From contig JAALGY010000039.1 in assembly GCA_032358165.1 (NCBI GenBank), positions 1,585,349 to 1,649,348 on the forward strand: DNA of 64,000 bases. Reading direction: 5' to 3'. How positions within the stretch are numbered: position 1 is the stretch's first letter; the number at the start of each line of letters is the position of its first letter. Shown here piece after piece: positions 1-11,567 of the stretch. The stretch is from Diplosphaera chodatii. Lineage: Eukaryota; Chlorophyta; Trebouxiophyceae; Prasiolales; Stichococcaceae. The translations under genes were made by a program, and so were the position numbers. The notes under the pieces were generated by a model, which was given only the letters and a program-made list of their open reading frames with translations, did not search any database and was not told the DNA's origin.

Positions 1-28
1 CCCTCACGACACGACGACCTTGTCTCAC

Positions 29-116
29 CTCCTGCTGCTGTCGGCTGCCCGCCACTAGAGGCTATGGCGGCAGCGCAGAGCGCCAGGAGCAGGGCCACTC
101 GCGCGCCCTTGGCCAT
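29..116 (-). CDS. First exon of a secreted or membrane protein (partial, leaves window)
   Basis: This exon starts at an ATG (complement of 114-116) and runs left to a GTGAGA splice donor whose G is at position 28. It encodes about 29 residues: a short basic start (MAKGARVA), a hydrophobic core (LLLALCAAAIA) and a small-residue stretch (SSGGQ), which is the layout of a cleavable signal peptide. The rest of the gene lies left of the window, so no function can be given. The clean ATG, the hydrophobic core and a good donor in the right phase are what support it. A non-coding reading is possible because only one exon is visible. Confidence 0.45.
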
Positions 117-1032
117 GTTGGCCGCTGGCAGACTGCCACTTGTCGTCTCACCAGGTCCTGAGGTTTTTTTGAGCTCGACTGCCGGCAGCAAACGGCTGGG
201 GTGCTCTTTGCTTTGAAGACGACTGATATTCGCTGGGTGATGAGCCAGACCTTCTGCAAGGCTGCAAGTGGCTGGCAGGGAAACTCGGCTGACGAGGGTG
301 GTCAACTCCTGCAACAGCTGCCGGCGATAGCGTGTTCTGCCCTCCGCCGGCTGTATATGCGGCGGCCAGCTGGAGAAGTGTTAACAACTTGCAGCTGCAC
401 TACAGTTGCAGCATTGCCGTCAAGGTTGCAGCTGTATTCACGCATGCAATGACACGAATGCACAGACGTCACGCCATTCGTTTACCTGAATGCACGGAGA
501 ACCAGAATGCAGCAATGTTTCGAACTCGGTCCCAAGCAAGGCAGGCAATGCGTCAGCGTCGGGTACCACAAGCAGTGGCGGCATGGCACGAGCAGGTTGC
601 TTCATGACGTCAGGGTCTTCTTGGACTGGTCGGCAGCTGGCAGGCACAGGTGCCGGCAGGTGGCATCGGTTGAAGCTGGGTTCCTTGACGAGGTTTCATC
701 ATTTTCTTCCCAGCAATCCAATTCAGGGTATCAAGCACCGAGAAAGCACCAGGCAACAGTCTTTTGGTCAGGCAGCAGCATACAAGCCAGCTGCAAAGAT
801 ACACAGACGCTGTAGACAGACGCTGCAGCGCAAAGTAGGTCGCTTCGAGAATGCTACCTATGTGCTGGTTGCTGCGGCATTCTTCGTCGTTATCTCTATG
901 CAGGAATGACTTACCAAGGGCACCATGTGCACGAGCACCTTGTCACCAGACTGCTGCTTTGTGCCAATTGTGTCTCGATTCATGCCCGCTCTCCTTTGTT
1001 GCTGCCTCTGCTGCTCCCTCACAGCTGTGTCC
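117..1032. other. Intergenic, no gene seen
   Basis: This stretch lies between the start of the truncated minus-strand gene and the 3' end of the SDR gene. It should hold the promoter of the former and the 3' UTR of the latter. Open frames here are short, lack a consistent frame between splice-site candidates, and resemble no known family to me. Confidence 0.4.
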
Positions 1033-3580
1033 TCAAGTGCGAAACGCCACCGATGCAAACACTTCGCCAATGGGCCGGAAGGGCGCCGAGTCCTGGGCAA
1101 CTACCTCAAACACGCGGTTCTGTGCCGCCTCCTCCACCAGCGCCTCCACGCAGATGTCTGCCACCTGCGCAGCCAGAGATGCCACACGATGAGCCATGGT
1201 AAAAATAGGTCCAAACATCCACATGGAGCAGTGCGCTGAAATGAGCCAGTGTTGCCTGACAACAGCGCTGCCTTGTAACATACTGCTGCATGACAAAGGC
1301 TCGACAGCACAATGCGGGCCAGCAACAGCGCCTCTGTCAAGCTGCTGAGGCCCTGTTGGGAAAGGCCGCCTTTGACGATTATGAAAAGACAAAGGTGCCT
1401 TCGGTCGTCAGTAGAGCCTACCTGTCTGCGCAGGATGGAGCCCGGCTGCGCCTTGGGCGGCAGCCCGAAGGTGTCTGGGCCCGCCATGATGATGCCGCCG
1501 GGCAGCTTGCCGGCGCGCGGCTCATTCTGCAGACCGCCTGCAGACGCCAACGCAACTTGAGCTGCTCGTGCTTGGCATGCCTCCTCCAGCTAAAAGGCAC
1601 AGGCCAGACGCAACCTGCAACCCTGAGACTGTGCGGCAGGTGCAGCGGAATTTCCGGAAACCTGGCCGGATGATGGTGTAGTCCAGCCCAGAGCGCTGCA
1701 GGGCCTCCTCCGCGCGCTTCTTCCAGAACAGCACGCCCCACAGCAGGTTCAGCGGGAAGAAGGGCGAGTCCGTGCCCACGCTGGTCACCAGCACCACCTG
1801 AAGCAGGACGAACTTGCTAGCATTAGTGTACAATCCTGACAACAGCCCTGGTTTGCCAGCAACCGGTCTGAACCCAGGCGCCTCAGAGGCTACCGCGGCT
1901 GCCAGTACGCACTGGCTCTGTCTCATCTCATGGGGCTCACTCACAAGCCAGCGTCCTTGAAGGATGTGAACCTTGACGATACTGAGCAGCAGAGCAGCTG
2001 TTCCTCACCTTCTTGACGCCCGCTGCCTTGGCTGCCGTGATGAGGTTGACCGTGCCCTCGAAGTCCACTGTGTAGGGGCCCAGCGGGTCCAGGGCTGGCC
2101 GCGTGCCAACGGCGATGATCAGCGCGTCCCTGCAGGGCAGACAGCACCCGCGCTCACACGCCGATGCAGGGAGTCAAGCAGATAAACCATCAGGATTGCC
2201 ATGACGGTTGCGGTCACAGGGCAAACTGCACACAGTTCAACTTCCAGGGAGCAGTGCCGGGAAGCCCGTGGACTCACTGGCCAGACAGCGCCTGCTCCAT
2301 CCCCATGTACTGCGTCACGTTGATCTGCCGCAGCTCCACACCGCGGCTCTGTGCTGGCAGCTTCTTCGCCTGCATGCCACTAGGTCCTGAAACATCTGAG
2401 GTGCTTCCTTTCGCATGAGGCATAAAAAAGGCCTTGCAGAGACAGGCCACTCACACCATGCTGATCTATATACAGCACAGGTTTGTACAATATGATGGAG
2501 CTCACTGCCTCATACTGGTCTCGCACAAGTGCCCGCGTCGGCACGCCTTCCCGTGCTAGCCGCTCCACCACGGCTTTGCCCACGCCGCCGGTTGCGCCCG
2601 CCACCGCCACTGCCATGCCGCTGAACCTGCAGTGGCGGCAGCAGCTCATGGGCACATACTCAGACGTTTCTGGAGCTCCTGCGGCTGCGCACATGTCGAC
2701 CTGATAGGCTGGCGTGATACTGCCACGGTACCAACTAGTGCAGCTGACTGCCGCAGCTCCCCATGCCGAATCCGGGTGCAGCATACACAGCCGGCCGCAT
2801 GCACTGCAACTTGTCACCTGCTCTGGTCGGGCGCGGAGTTGACCTCCTCCACGCTGCGCTGCAGGGGCACCACCTCCGCGTCCGATGGCAGCTCCTCGTC
2901 ATAGCTGGACATGGGGACGCTGCCGGGGCGCCCCCGCGGCAGCCGCGGCTGGCTGGGATCCGCGCCCTGCAGCTCCGACCTGGCCGCGCCTGCAGCAGCG
3001 TCGGCAGCATCTGAGGCGCTGACCAACTGGGTGCAAGGCTGGCCAGTCGAAGGTGGGGCGCCGGCCTGACTGCCCTTGCTGCGTCGGCTGCCGGCTGCCA
3101 ACCTTGCTTTGTGACGAACACGAAGCGGTTCCCAGACTACAGTGACAAGTTTACAAGGCAGGTTGTTCATCGTTCACGACACCTGGTGGAAAGTTGTCTG
3201 CAAAACTGTCAACTTGACCGAGTGCCCATGCACGTCGACAACGTGCATGCACCTCCACAGCCTCAAGAAAGCTCATGGCTGCAGGCGATGATGCTTGACG
3301 TGCTTGCATCCAGCTGCAGGGATGCAAGTCTCGACAGAGCATGCTGCTGCCATAACCGCAGGCCAGCTTGCCAAGCTGGCATGTGCACACAACTCGGCGA
3401 GGTGCACTCACAGGTCACGGTCCGCGACGCGCCGCTCTGCTGCACGAGGCTCCTGCATGCAGGGACGCTGCTGCTGAAAGGCCGGCTGCATCGCGACAGC
3501 TGCCGGGCTGGCAGTAGGAGGCCAGCGGGCACTGGTGGGGCACTCGTCGACGCCATGAGTTGCGGCTGATGCATGCTCAT
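1033..3580 (-). CDS. Plastid NAD(P)-binding atypical SDR (At2g34460/TIC62-like), 8 exons
   Basis: Exons (transcript order): 3412-3580, 2818-3094, 2506-2626, 2278-2369, 2009-2129, 1662-1797, 1422-1537, 1033-1164. They join in phase to 387 aa. The first ~150 residues are Ser/Ala/Arg-rich then acidic, fitting a plastid transit peptide plus linker. The nucleotide-binding motif GATGGVG is at about residues 159-165. It is followed by IIAVGTRP, the VLVTSVGTDSPFF strand, and YTIIRPGGLQNEP, the hallmark of the NmrA-like/atypical SDR a5 group. The C-terminus (VADICVEALVEE, then FEVVAQ) matches plant At2g34460-type proteins. These are plastid Rossmann proteins of uncertain substrate, related to TIC62. 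An in-frame start 24 bases downstream (3556) is also possible. The donor after exon 6 is GTTTCC, weak but required by phase. Confidence 0.9.
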
Positions 3581-3854
3581 TCGACGCAACAATACCGGTG
3601 TCACGCTTATGAAGTGCTGAGTGTGTTGACAATGTCGTGCAATCGATTGACGCGACAAATGTGTTCTGCGAGACACCTCAAGCCCTGCTGTGTCGACGTG
3701 GCACTGCACCCACTGCTCATGTCGATCAGGCGCGCCCTTTCAAAAGCCCCATACTTCTTTTGCAGGCCACCAATCTGCAATCTCTTGCTCTGAAGCTTTC
3801 AGCTCTAACCGTGCGTGGAAGACTGTGCAGCCAACCCTCTGTGCATGCGTGTCG

Positions 3855-4552
3855 CTAGCACATTGCGCTGAGCTGCTGCAGTTGCTTTTGGAGATGCTGC
3901 AGCGACGTGACAGCTCTCCCGCCGCGCTGCCTCCCGCCCATCAGGATGGGATGCTGCCGCTTGATAGTGCGCACGCTGCCTGCCGGCTGTGCGCCATTGC
4001 CCCGCGGCACACTGCAAGGCAACATAGCCTGCGATTCAGCATCCGTTGCACAGCGTTCCAATGTCTCCCAAGTCAGGTGCACAGGGTTTGCTCACCCCGA
4101 GCAGCGCTCGTCAAGATGCATGGCACCATTGCATCGGCACGGCGCAAACACGTGCACTTGCGCAACCTGTCTTTGCAGCATTGCATTTGGAGCATCGGGG
4201 TATGTCACACACACCAGGGGAGGTGCAGGCGTCGTGGAAGGGCGGCCCATCGCAGGCGGCTGGCGCCGAGCGGCAGACCGCGCACGGCAACTGCAGCGTT
4301 GATTCCAGCAGAATGATCAGTTTGAGTCTGCGCAGCACTTTGCGCCGCACGTTTGGTGGCCATTTGAACGATGCACTGCAGCACGCGGTGTGGCAGACAC
4401 GTCCAAGCACCTGCGAGCACGTCTGTCACAGAGGTGTGGAATGGCACCTGGGGGTGGGCAGATGAGGCGCCTGTGCTGGCTGATGACATAGCCCCGCTGC
4501 TGCTGCCCGCAGCGCTGTCGGCCAGTCCCCGCAGCCAGGAGTGCGCCTGCAT
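3855..4552 (-). CDS. Small unknown protein, 101 aa, 3 exons
   Basis: Exons 4448-4552, 4215-4290 and 3979-3855 (minus) join in phase from an ATG to a TAG and give 101 residues. Exon 1 is Ser/Ala/Gly-rich (HSWLRGLADSAAG). Exon 2 has a spaced set of cysteines (CAVC, then AACDGPPFHDAC). Exon 3 is basic and ends in a Gln/Leu-rich, helix-like tail (LQHLQKQLQQL). I recognise no family. All three splice junctions fit consensus and phase, but the gene is short and the model could be part of something larger. It lies just downstream of the 4859-5663 gene in the same orientation, with ~306 bp between them holding nothing recognisable. Confidence 0.4.
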
Positions 4553-4858
4553 CAGCGCAGCATTATAGCAGTGTTAGACCTCTCAACAGTTGTACACGGT
4601 CCCCGCACAGTTGTCAGTCAACCGTGCTGGAACCTCGTCATCAACACAGAACCGCACCAGGCTTGCGTCGGCACTGGTGCACCTGCGCCGCTGCTGCAGG
4701 AGTTCCTGCACAGGCAGCAGGCTGTAACAGATTCCTTCATGTGCCAGACCACACATCTCCTACATGGTGACATCCAGTGTCAAGTTCATGCTCGGGACCT
4801 GGGACGCTGGGCATAAAAATGCCGGCTGCGCCTCTGGTGACTTCGCACCTGGCCGGGG

Positions 4859-5663
4859 TTACCCCCTGCCGCCTGCCGCCTCCTGCGGCTGCCTGCCAGG
4901 TGAGTCACGAGGCGCCGCGACCAGCCCCAGCACCAGGCGCCAAAGCACGCCAACGCCTTTACCGTCGTCCAGCACTGCGTGGAGCAAATGTGAGGGTACA
5001 TAGGTACGAGAGGTCTGGGTGAGCCTGTGCTGCACACATGCTGTGCCGCACAGCGATGAGCAACCCAAGCATCTGTGCAGCTGCTTGAATCCCTATTGAA
5101 GGCAGATGGTTCAACTCAGGTGCCATTGCTCCGCAGGGCGAGCATGGCATGCTGACCCTGATCATGACAAAGGCGCCAGCAATCACACCGTTTTGCAGCG
5201 CGCACCACCATCAAGGTTCCGGCGCCCTGCACCCCAGTGTGCGTGTAGTCAGCCGCGCGCCGGCATGCGCTGCTGAAGCGCGCCGCTTGCCCTGCAGCAA
5301 GTGCGCTCACACAGCCATGCAGCCCTTGGTGGCCGTCCAGCATGCCACCACGCTGCAAAGCGTGACCTGCACGATGTGTGTTCACTTGTCACAAAACCAT
5401 ACCCACGATGTAGCAATGGCATTCCCTCGTGTGATGCAGGAATGACTGCATACAGCATGCTGCTGTGACGCTTTCTGATGCATGGTGACACAGAGATCAT
5501 TCAGCTGACCTGGAGGGTGGCGGGCTGCTAAGGTGGACGAGGCTGTAGACCGCCCTGCTGCCGAACGGCCTGCCCGCGCCTGCAGGTGCCTCGAGCCGGC
5601 GGATCCGCCCCCCCTGTAGGCCCCGAGCCCTCGGCGAGCTGTAAACCGCGGCATCTGCGGCAT
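4859..5663 (-). CDS. Unknown basic protein, 159 aa, 3 exons
   Basis: Exons 5510-5663, 5157-5366 and 4859-4974 (minus) join with matching phase 1/phase 1 and end in TAA, giving 159 aa. The N-terminus (MPQMPRFTARRGLGAYRGG) is rich in Arg, Gly, Ala and Ser with no acids, which would suit an organellar targeting peptide. The middle carries AARFSSACRRAADYTH and TLMVVRAAKR. The last exon has a short hydrophobic stretch (VLWRLVLGLVAAP). I recognise no family. A caution: the plus strand of the same stretch has a very good exon-like piece (ATG at 4819, CAG|GTGAGT donor at 4899), so the true strand of this locus is not settled. Confidence 0.3.
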
Positions 5664-6786
5664 GCTGATGATTGCGTGCTTGTGCTTGAACCTGGAGTCA
5701 TTCTAAGCTGGTCAGTTAGACTGCAGACAACTGTGACAGAGCTTGACCGTATAAGCATAACCGGATGCGACGTTCATGACGTGCGTCTGCGGGCTGCTGC
5801 GCAGCGCATGGCACGTGACCTAACAGGCATGCAGAACGCTGCCTGTACAACATCATGTGCGATCACGCCTAGAAACGTCTCAGCACATTGATCATACAAG
5901 ATGGCAGCCTACGAGGAGGTTGAAAGCTGATCAGCCCTGACCATCATTCACGGCTAGAAGTGTACCGTGCTATCAAGGCATGTCGGTGCGCCTTGAACGT
6001 CTCTAGCGTTGCAGCTGATTGGTCATATGCGATCTGATCAGCACCTGCGGCTGTGCAGCTCTCGGAGCAACACACCATCAGATGGACAGCAGGGCACCTG
6101 TGCAACGACGAAGATGGCGACGATCGTGTGCCGCGGGTCAATCCGCCGACACGATGTTGAAGGATGCTCGCAGGAAACGTCAGCGGGGTGCAACAACATG
6201 CAGCATCAATGTAATGGGCACCAAACTCGCTGAGGTTGGTGAGTTTCGTGCAGACAGCAGGTTGCCCTGTAGCGTCTGGCATGCAGCAGCTAACTGCTGA
6301 GCAACAGCGAGCTCATCACATCTTCACATGTCACTCTGCTTTGAGGTAGGGTGTGCTGGGCTCAGGCTGCAGGCCGTTCAGTGTACCTAGGCCGCTGTTC
6401 GCTTTGAGGCAGCTGTTGCCTCAGATCACTCTCCCGGTCATCACATTCGGTTGCCTATGCAGTCCTCTGGTAGAATCTGTGTCGTTCAGAGACCTCGTTA
6501 CCAGCAAAAGGTTTGCGGAGTGAAGTCGGCGTGGCCAGTGGGCCCTCATTGCGCTGCTGTTGGCACGCTGCCACTGCTGTAAACCAGGCGCAGCGCTTCG
6601 CTCATTGCGCTGGTTGCAGACAGCCAATTGTGCTGATGTCATAAAGCAGCGCTGGTCTCTTCTCGAGCACGCCCTGCCGACTGGCCAGCTTCAAAAAAAG
6701 GTGGGTCGCGGCATCTCGCGCGCGGGATGCCGCACCGCAGCGGCAGCCACCTGCACAAGGCACGCTGACGGCCGCGGCCGGCTGCT
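5664..6786. other. Intergenic between two divergent genes, no gene seen
   Basis: About 1.1 kb between the start of the unknown minus-strand gene and the start of the DHHC gene. Short frames occur on both strands, but none shows paired splice sites or a family motif. The stretch is less GC-rich than the flanking exons and should hold both promoters. Confidence 0.35.
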
Positions 6787-9682
6787 ATGGCGGCCTGGGA
6801 CCGCGTGAACGGCATCGTGTACGGCGTCATCACGCTGCACCTGTTCATCTACTTCGCCACGGTGTCCGGCGTGGTACGGTCATTCAGCTGAAGCGTGCAT
6901 CATTGAAGCCCATGTGCACACCTGGCTGCTGGGTCGTTCTGGCTGCCCACTGCCGCTGGTGTCTCACAGCATGGAGAATTCATGTAGTGCGTCACACCTT
7001 GACGTTCATGGTCATCAACGCAGGCTTCATTGCGCACCCCTGAGGCCCATGTCAGGCCGGTCACCTGCTGCAGTCACCTGCAAAGCATGAATGTCCTCCC
7101 TCCTGTGCCGGTACAGATCATCCCGTGGCTGTCGTTCAGCGTGCCGGGCGTCTCGCACCTGCTGCTGCTCACGGGCCTGGTCGCCTGCAGCCTGGCGTGC
7201 CTCATCGTCGCCGTCATCTCAGACCCCGGCAGGTTTGCGCACAGAGCAAAGGTTTAACCCTCCCACAGCGGCACTTCATGTCCGTCTACTGGTCGATGTG
7301 TTCACAGTCTCATGTCAACGAGTCCAACACCTCGAGTCGGCTCCTGCAGCGTGCCGGAGGACTACTCGCCTGACGCCGAGGCTCAGCACCTGGTGGTGGA
7401 GGTCAAGAAGAAGGTGCCTTGCTGCCTTTGCCAGCTTCCAGCCCTCATCCAGATTGCCGTCAGGCTGCCTTCAGCATCCTGGTGTGTCGGAGCTCTGGAT
7501 GCAGCCACGGCAATTGCTCGTCATGGCACACGGCGGCAGCGGCAGCGGCAGCGGCAGCAGCAGCAGCAAAACAACTGTGCATATGGTTCACGACATGTCC
7601 CGCCAAAGCTCACACCCTAAAACTGCCTCCTGCCTGCCCCCAGAGCGGCGGGGCGCGGGTGTGCCAGAAGTGTGGGCGGGGCAAGCCGCCGCGGGCGCAC
7701 CACTGCCGCGTGTGCCGCCGCTGCATCCTGCGCATGGTGGGCAGGAACCCGGACTTGATAGCAGCAGATGTCACAGTGTCAACATGACCTGAAAACAAAG
7801 AACACGGGCTGCAGTCTCAGCTGCTGCAGCCACCGCATGCTGTGCAAGCGACAGTCTGGCACCAGCAGCGGCGTATAAGGCCCGGCCGAAGCAAGCTTGC
7901 GAGCACTTGCAACGACTGCGGCGTGCCAGCACTCAGCGTTTGAATTCGCGCCGAGCCTCAGCAAAGGTGTTTGCTGTGTGTCAGACGCTGTCCGTTACCT
8001 GCTCATTTCAAGGTCGTCTCGCTGCCGCAGGACCACCACTGCCCGTGGCTGAACAACTGCGTGGGGCACGGCAACTACCGCGCCTTCCTGCAGTTCCTGG
8101 GCTACGCGACCGCCGCCACCTGCCACGCGCTGGGCCTGCTCACCGCGCACGCCGTGTATGCGCTGTCGGCGGCGACCGCCAGCCGGGTGGTCAGGACCGG
8201 CATCCAGTCCAGGGTGGGCAGCCTTTCCACCGGCTCTGTGGGCCGCTTCATGAAACGAGAGTTGCTTAGCAGAATCGCTCATCTGGCTTGGCTGTCATGT
8301 CGGGCGCTGGCTTTAGGACTACTCGCATTTTAATTGCGAATGCCGCTACCAGTGAGCGTACCCGGGGCAGCATGCTCTCGTGCATATGCATCGTCAACTG
8401 TTCCAATGCCTACTCCTGCATGAGAGTGCCTGATCGACACTCGTGAGCTTGCATGTCGGCAGGCGGTGGGGCTGGCAGCAGGCGCCCCCGGCATGGCGCC
8501 CGCCAGCTACTCCATCTCCTGGGCTGCGCTGCAGGTGAGCCCTGGATTCTGTTGAAACTCCAAGATACCGCATTCTGGCGACGTCGCAGATAGCAAGCAT
8601 GCGCTGGCCTGCGCGAGCGCGCATGACTGGCTGCACTGGTAACTGTCATGTGCATGTAGACCTGCAGGTCCTTGGTCTATCTGCTGTTGCGACGCGGCAG
8701 CGTCAGTGTGCTCTGCAGCTGGGATGTTCCCAGAGGTGCTGCTGGCCAGCTTCACACCACAATGTGGAGCTGATAGTCAGCCCTCGAGGGATCACCCCAC
8801 AGTCAGCCTTGCAATGTGCACATGCTGCACCCATAGGCGTGCGATCGCTGCTGCACTTCCATGGCCACCTAGGGTTCAGGCTGACGGCTCCGTCTCGTTC
8901 TGGCAGGTGTGCGCGACGGCCGCCGCGCTGCCGCTGGCGGTGGCGCTGTGCGGGCTGTGCGTGTGGAACGCCTGGCTGGTCAGCCAGAACAAAACGACCA
9001 TAGAGTACCATGAGGTGGGGCTAGCTGCTTCCCAGCCTGACGCCATCCCTTCCATTGGCGAATCCCGCTCCATGCATGGCCCCATCGAGGGCAAATGTGG
9101 TGCGCTCTGCTGCGCTTCTGGTCCGGGTGGAACCAGCAGCGAGCGAGAGGATGCATCTGCAGCTGTCCGTCGTCGGCGCAAAGCGATCCTGGCTGCTGCC
9201 CACAGTGTGCACGGCGCCGAGACCCGGTCTGCCACTATCACTGCTGCTGAGCTGGGTGCCTGCTAATAAGGCACGGCGTCATCACGGCATTGCCAGTGAC
9301 TCAGCCTGCGCATCTGCTGCAGGGCATCACGGCGCAGATCCGGGCCGCGAGGGGGGGCACCGCGGCGGGGCGGCACCCCTACCACCTGGGGCCCCTGTCC
9401 AACGCCGCCGCGGTGATGGGCCCCGTGGGGCCCGCCTGGTGCCTGCCCCTGGTGAGGCCGCGTGCTCACCTGAGGCTCAAGCCAGCGCGGAGATGTGGGT
9501 TGCAACCCTGCCAGTCGGCAGGCCTAGGCAGGGCGCATGACAGGCGCGACTGCACCCATGCGGTTCGCTTTCAGAACACGGTGTTGAGGGGCTTATGTGG
9601 TGTCATGCAGATGGCGTCTGCTGACGGGACTGGCACGGCGTTCGCCACAATATGGGACAGTGAACGCCTGGCGCCGGGGTGA
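6787..9682 (+). CDS. DHHC-type protein S-acyltransferase, 9 exons, 319 aa
   Basis: Exons: 6787-6873, 7117-7232, 7350-7413, 7644-7736, 8031-8213, 8463-8534, 8907-9014, 9323-9451, 9575-9682; all junctions keep phase. The enzyme should transfer palmitoyl from palmitoyl-CoA to cysteines of membrane proteins. It is probably on Golgi or endomembranes, though the location is inferred. Four membrane spans are seen: residues ~8-28, ~30-60, ~132-160 and ~206-230. Between spans 2 and 3 lies the zinc-binding Cys-rich domain, from CQKCGRGKPPRAHHC onward. It ends in DHHCPWLNNCVG, with the catalytic DHHC at residues 121-124 at the very start of exon 5. After span 4 comes TTIE (residues 235-238), the family's TTxE motif. 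A TGTAA element at 9932-9936 may be the poly(A) signal. The last exon is the least certain part. Confidence 0.93.
7532..7568 (+). repeat. GGCAGC/C-A-G microsatellite in an intron
   Basis: A run of GGC/AGC hexamer units passing into pure CAG repeats lies in intron 3 of the DHHC gene, upstream of the exon that carries the first zinc-binding cysteines. It is likely to vary in length between strains. Confidence 0.8.
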
Positions 9683-10376
9683 CGCGTCCGCCGGCACCTG
9701 GCGGGGTCAATGGCGGCGTGCAGCAACTGGCTTGCGGCCGGGTCTCGTGCTGCAGGCGCTGGCCCAAGGGTACAATCGGGAGCAGGGAGGATGTGTGGGT
9801 GCACCGCAGCGGACAGCGGAAGTTAGCATGGCCCCAGATGGCCGCTTCTGTAGCTTTGGACGCTCCGTGCAAGTTGGCCGTTTGGCCCACGTCGACTGAC
9901 CGGCAGCTCAGAGGGCAGAAGTTGAGGCACGTGTAATGCGAAATCCGTTGTACATTGATTGAATCAATTGACGCGTGAAACGGCTCTGGCCACAGTGTCC
10001 TTCAATGTTTAGCCGTGTGTAGATGTGTTGTACTGATGACTAACAACACAACAGTAGATAGTGCCGATCTATGGCTCTGGAGAATCACGCCCGCACAAAT
10101 ACTGTCACGTTGCCACTTGACGTTCCGACACACACTCTGGACGCATCAGCAGACTTCGAACGCACCAGACAACGCCTTGCAGCTTGAGAGCCTGTCAGAT
10201 CAGCAGACTCTCCGTCGCCTCTGATGCAGCTGTAGGCATGCACAGGGCAACCGCCTGTTGGGTGCCATGGTGTAACTCGATCAACTGCACTTGACGGCTG
10301 CGAACTCTTTATTACGCGGCAGGATTTCTGGGCAAAGTGGGAAGTTCTAGGCGTCCCCAACCTCCAGAAAGCGGCA
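9683..10376. other. Intergenic between two plus-strand genes
   Basis: This holds the 3' UTR of the DHHC gene, with TGTAA at 9932-9936 (the usual green-algal poly(A) signal), and the promoter of the next gene. One open frame (9679-9936) continues past the DHHC stop and could be an alternative last exon, but nothing in it looks like a known DHHC tail. Confidence 0.4.
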
Positions 10377-11024
10377 ATGGCAGCGCCCGGTGTGCACATG
10401 CACCGGGTCGCGCTGGCAGCAGCCGCGCTGGTGGCTGTGCTGACGCTGCTCGGCTCAGTGTTCGGCTTCGGCTCCCTGCGGACCCAGCTGTTCAGCAGCG
10501 CAGGTACATAGCTTGCCGTCGCCAATGCATAGCCTGGCAATGCCTGCGGTCTGTCTACCTGCCTGTACACGCGCCTAGTGCACACAAACGCAGCATGTAG
10601 ATATCAGTTTGCCAATGCTGACGAGAAATGTGTGTTTGTGATCGCAGGCGCGCGGTGCCCGGCGCAGCTGTCGGCGAGGCAGCGGGCGGCCTGGGAGGCG
10701 GCCGCCGGCGCGGGCCTGGCGGCGCTGGAGGCGACTGACCGGCTGCACCAGTACCGCATCGCGTGGCCGGAGCCGGCGCCCGCTGAGGTGGTAGCGGCGT
10801 GGGATCAGCGGCAGCGGCCGCAGCAGCTACAGCCAGACGGTGCGGGCTTTATTTTCATCTGCGCAGCTCAGCCAGGCACCAGCCCTGATTGATCTTGTAC
10901 AGATTTGTTTCCCACTTACAATCTGTCGTGTCCTGGTGGCGCAGTGACAGCACCGTACGCCGTCAGCAAGCCGCTGCTGCCGCCCGAGTTCCAGCGAGTT
11001 GCTGACGCCCTCGGGCACAACTGA
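10377..11024 (+). CDS. Small signal-anchored membrane protein, 132 aa, 3 exons
   Basis: Exons 10377-10503, 10648-10839 and 10945-11024 join in phase 1/phase 1 and end in TGA. Residues ~10-30 form one hydrophobic helix (VALAAAALVAVLTLLGSVFG) after a short N-terminus with two His and one Arg, so it is either a signal peptide or a type II anchor. The remaining ~100 residues are soluble and Ala-rich, with a helical stretch (AAWEAAAGAGLAALEAT), WPEPAPAEVVAAW, and a C-terminal LLPPEFQRVADALGHN. I recognise no family. Strong GC3 bias and clean splice phases support a real gene. Its neighbour downstream, the hydrolase, is convergent. Confidence 0.72.
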
Positions 11025-11567
11025 CTGGGGCCGCCTTCAGCATGCGGTCCTGTGACCCATCATGTACACAAGTACCCCTGCTTGCACAATGACGAGTGAC
11101 GGCGCTAAAGGCGCACTGCTGGCAAGTGACTGTACCACCACTTGTCACTGTGCTGTATCATATGGCTGGGGTTGCACTGTTGCAAGAGATGGCCACATGC
11201 CATAAACTGAAACCTACAAGCAGATGCCAAGTGCAAGACATCCCAATAGAATTGCTGATCCTAGCCAGAGTTGGTTCGTCAAACCAGTAAACAGACGCTA
11301 CGTGCCAATAGAAGTGGGCCACGACCCTGGTGATGAGGCTCACGAGGGGAAATTGCCCAAAACAAGCCTGGTTTGTCATGGTCACTACTCCAAACCGTCT
11401 GGTGATAAACCGCTGAGGCACACCATCGCATGGCATGACCCATGAATAACCCTCGGCATGTCTGCATCAGTGCCGTGTACTCTCAGCTGCTGCTGCTGTG
11501 TTTCTGGCGTGATGCCCATGCTGCTGCATTCCGCCACCTTGCTTGCTGGCACCGCCGCTGCTGCTGC
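11025..11567. other. Convergent intergenic with a lower-GC block
   Basis: The region lies between two convergent genes. About 11040-11460 is clearly less GC-rich than its surroundings and open for 92 codons on the minus strand and 74 on the plus strand, without the GC3 bias of local genes. No gene is called; see findings. Confidence 0.4.
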
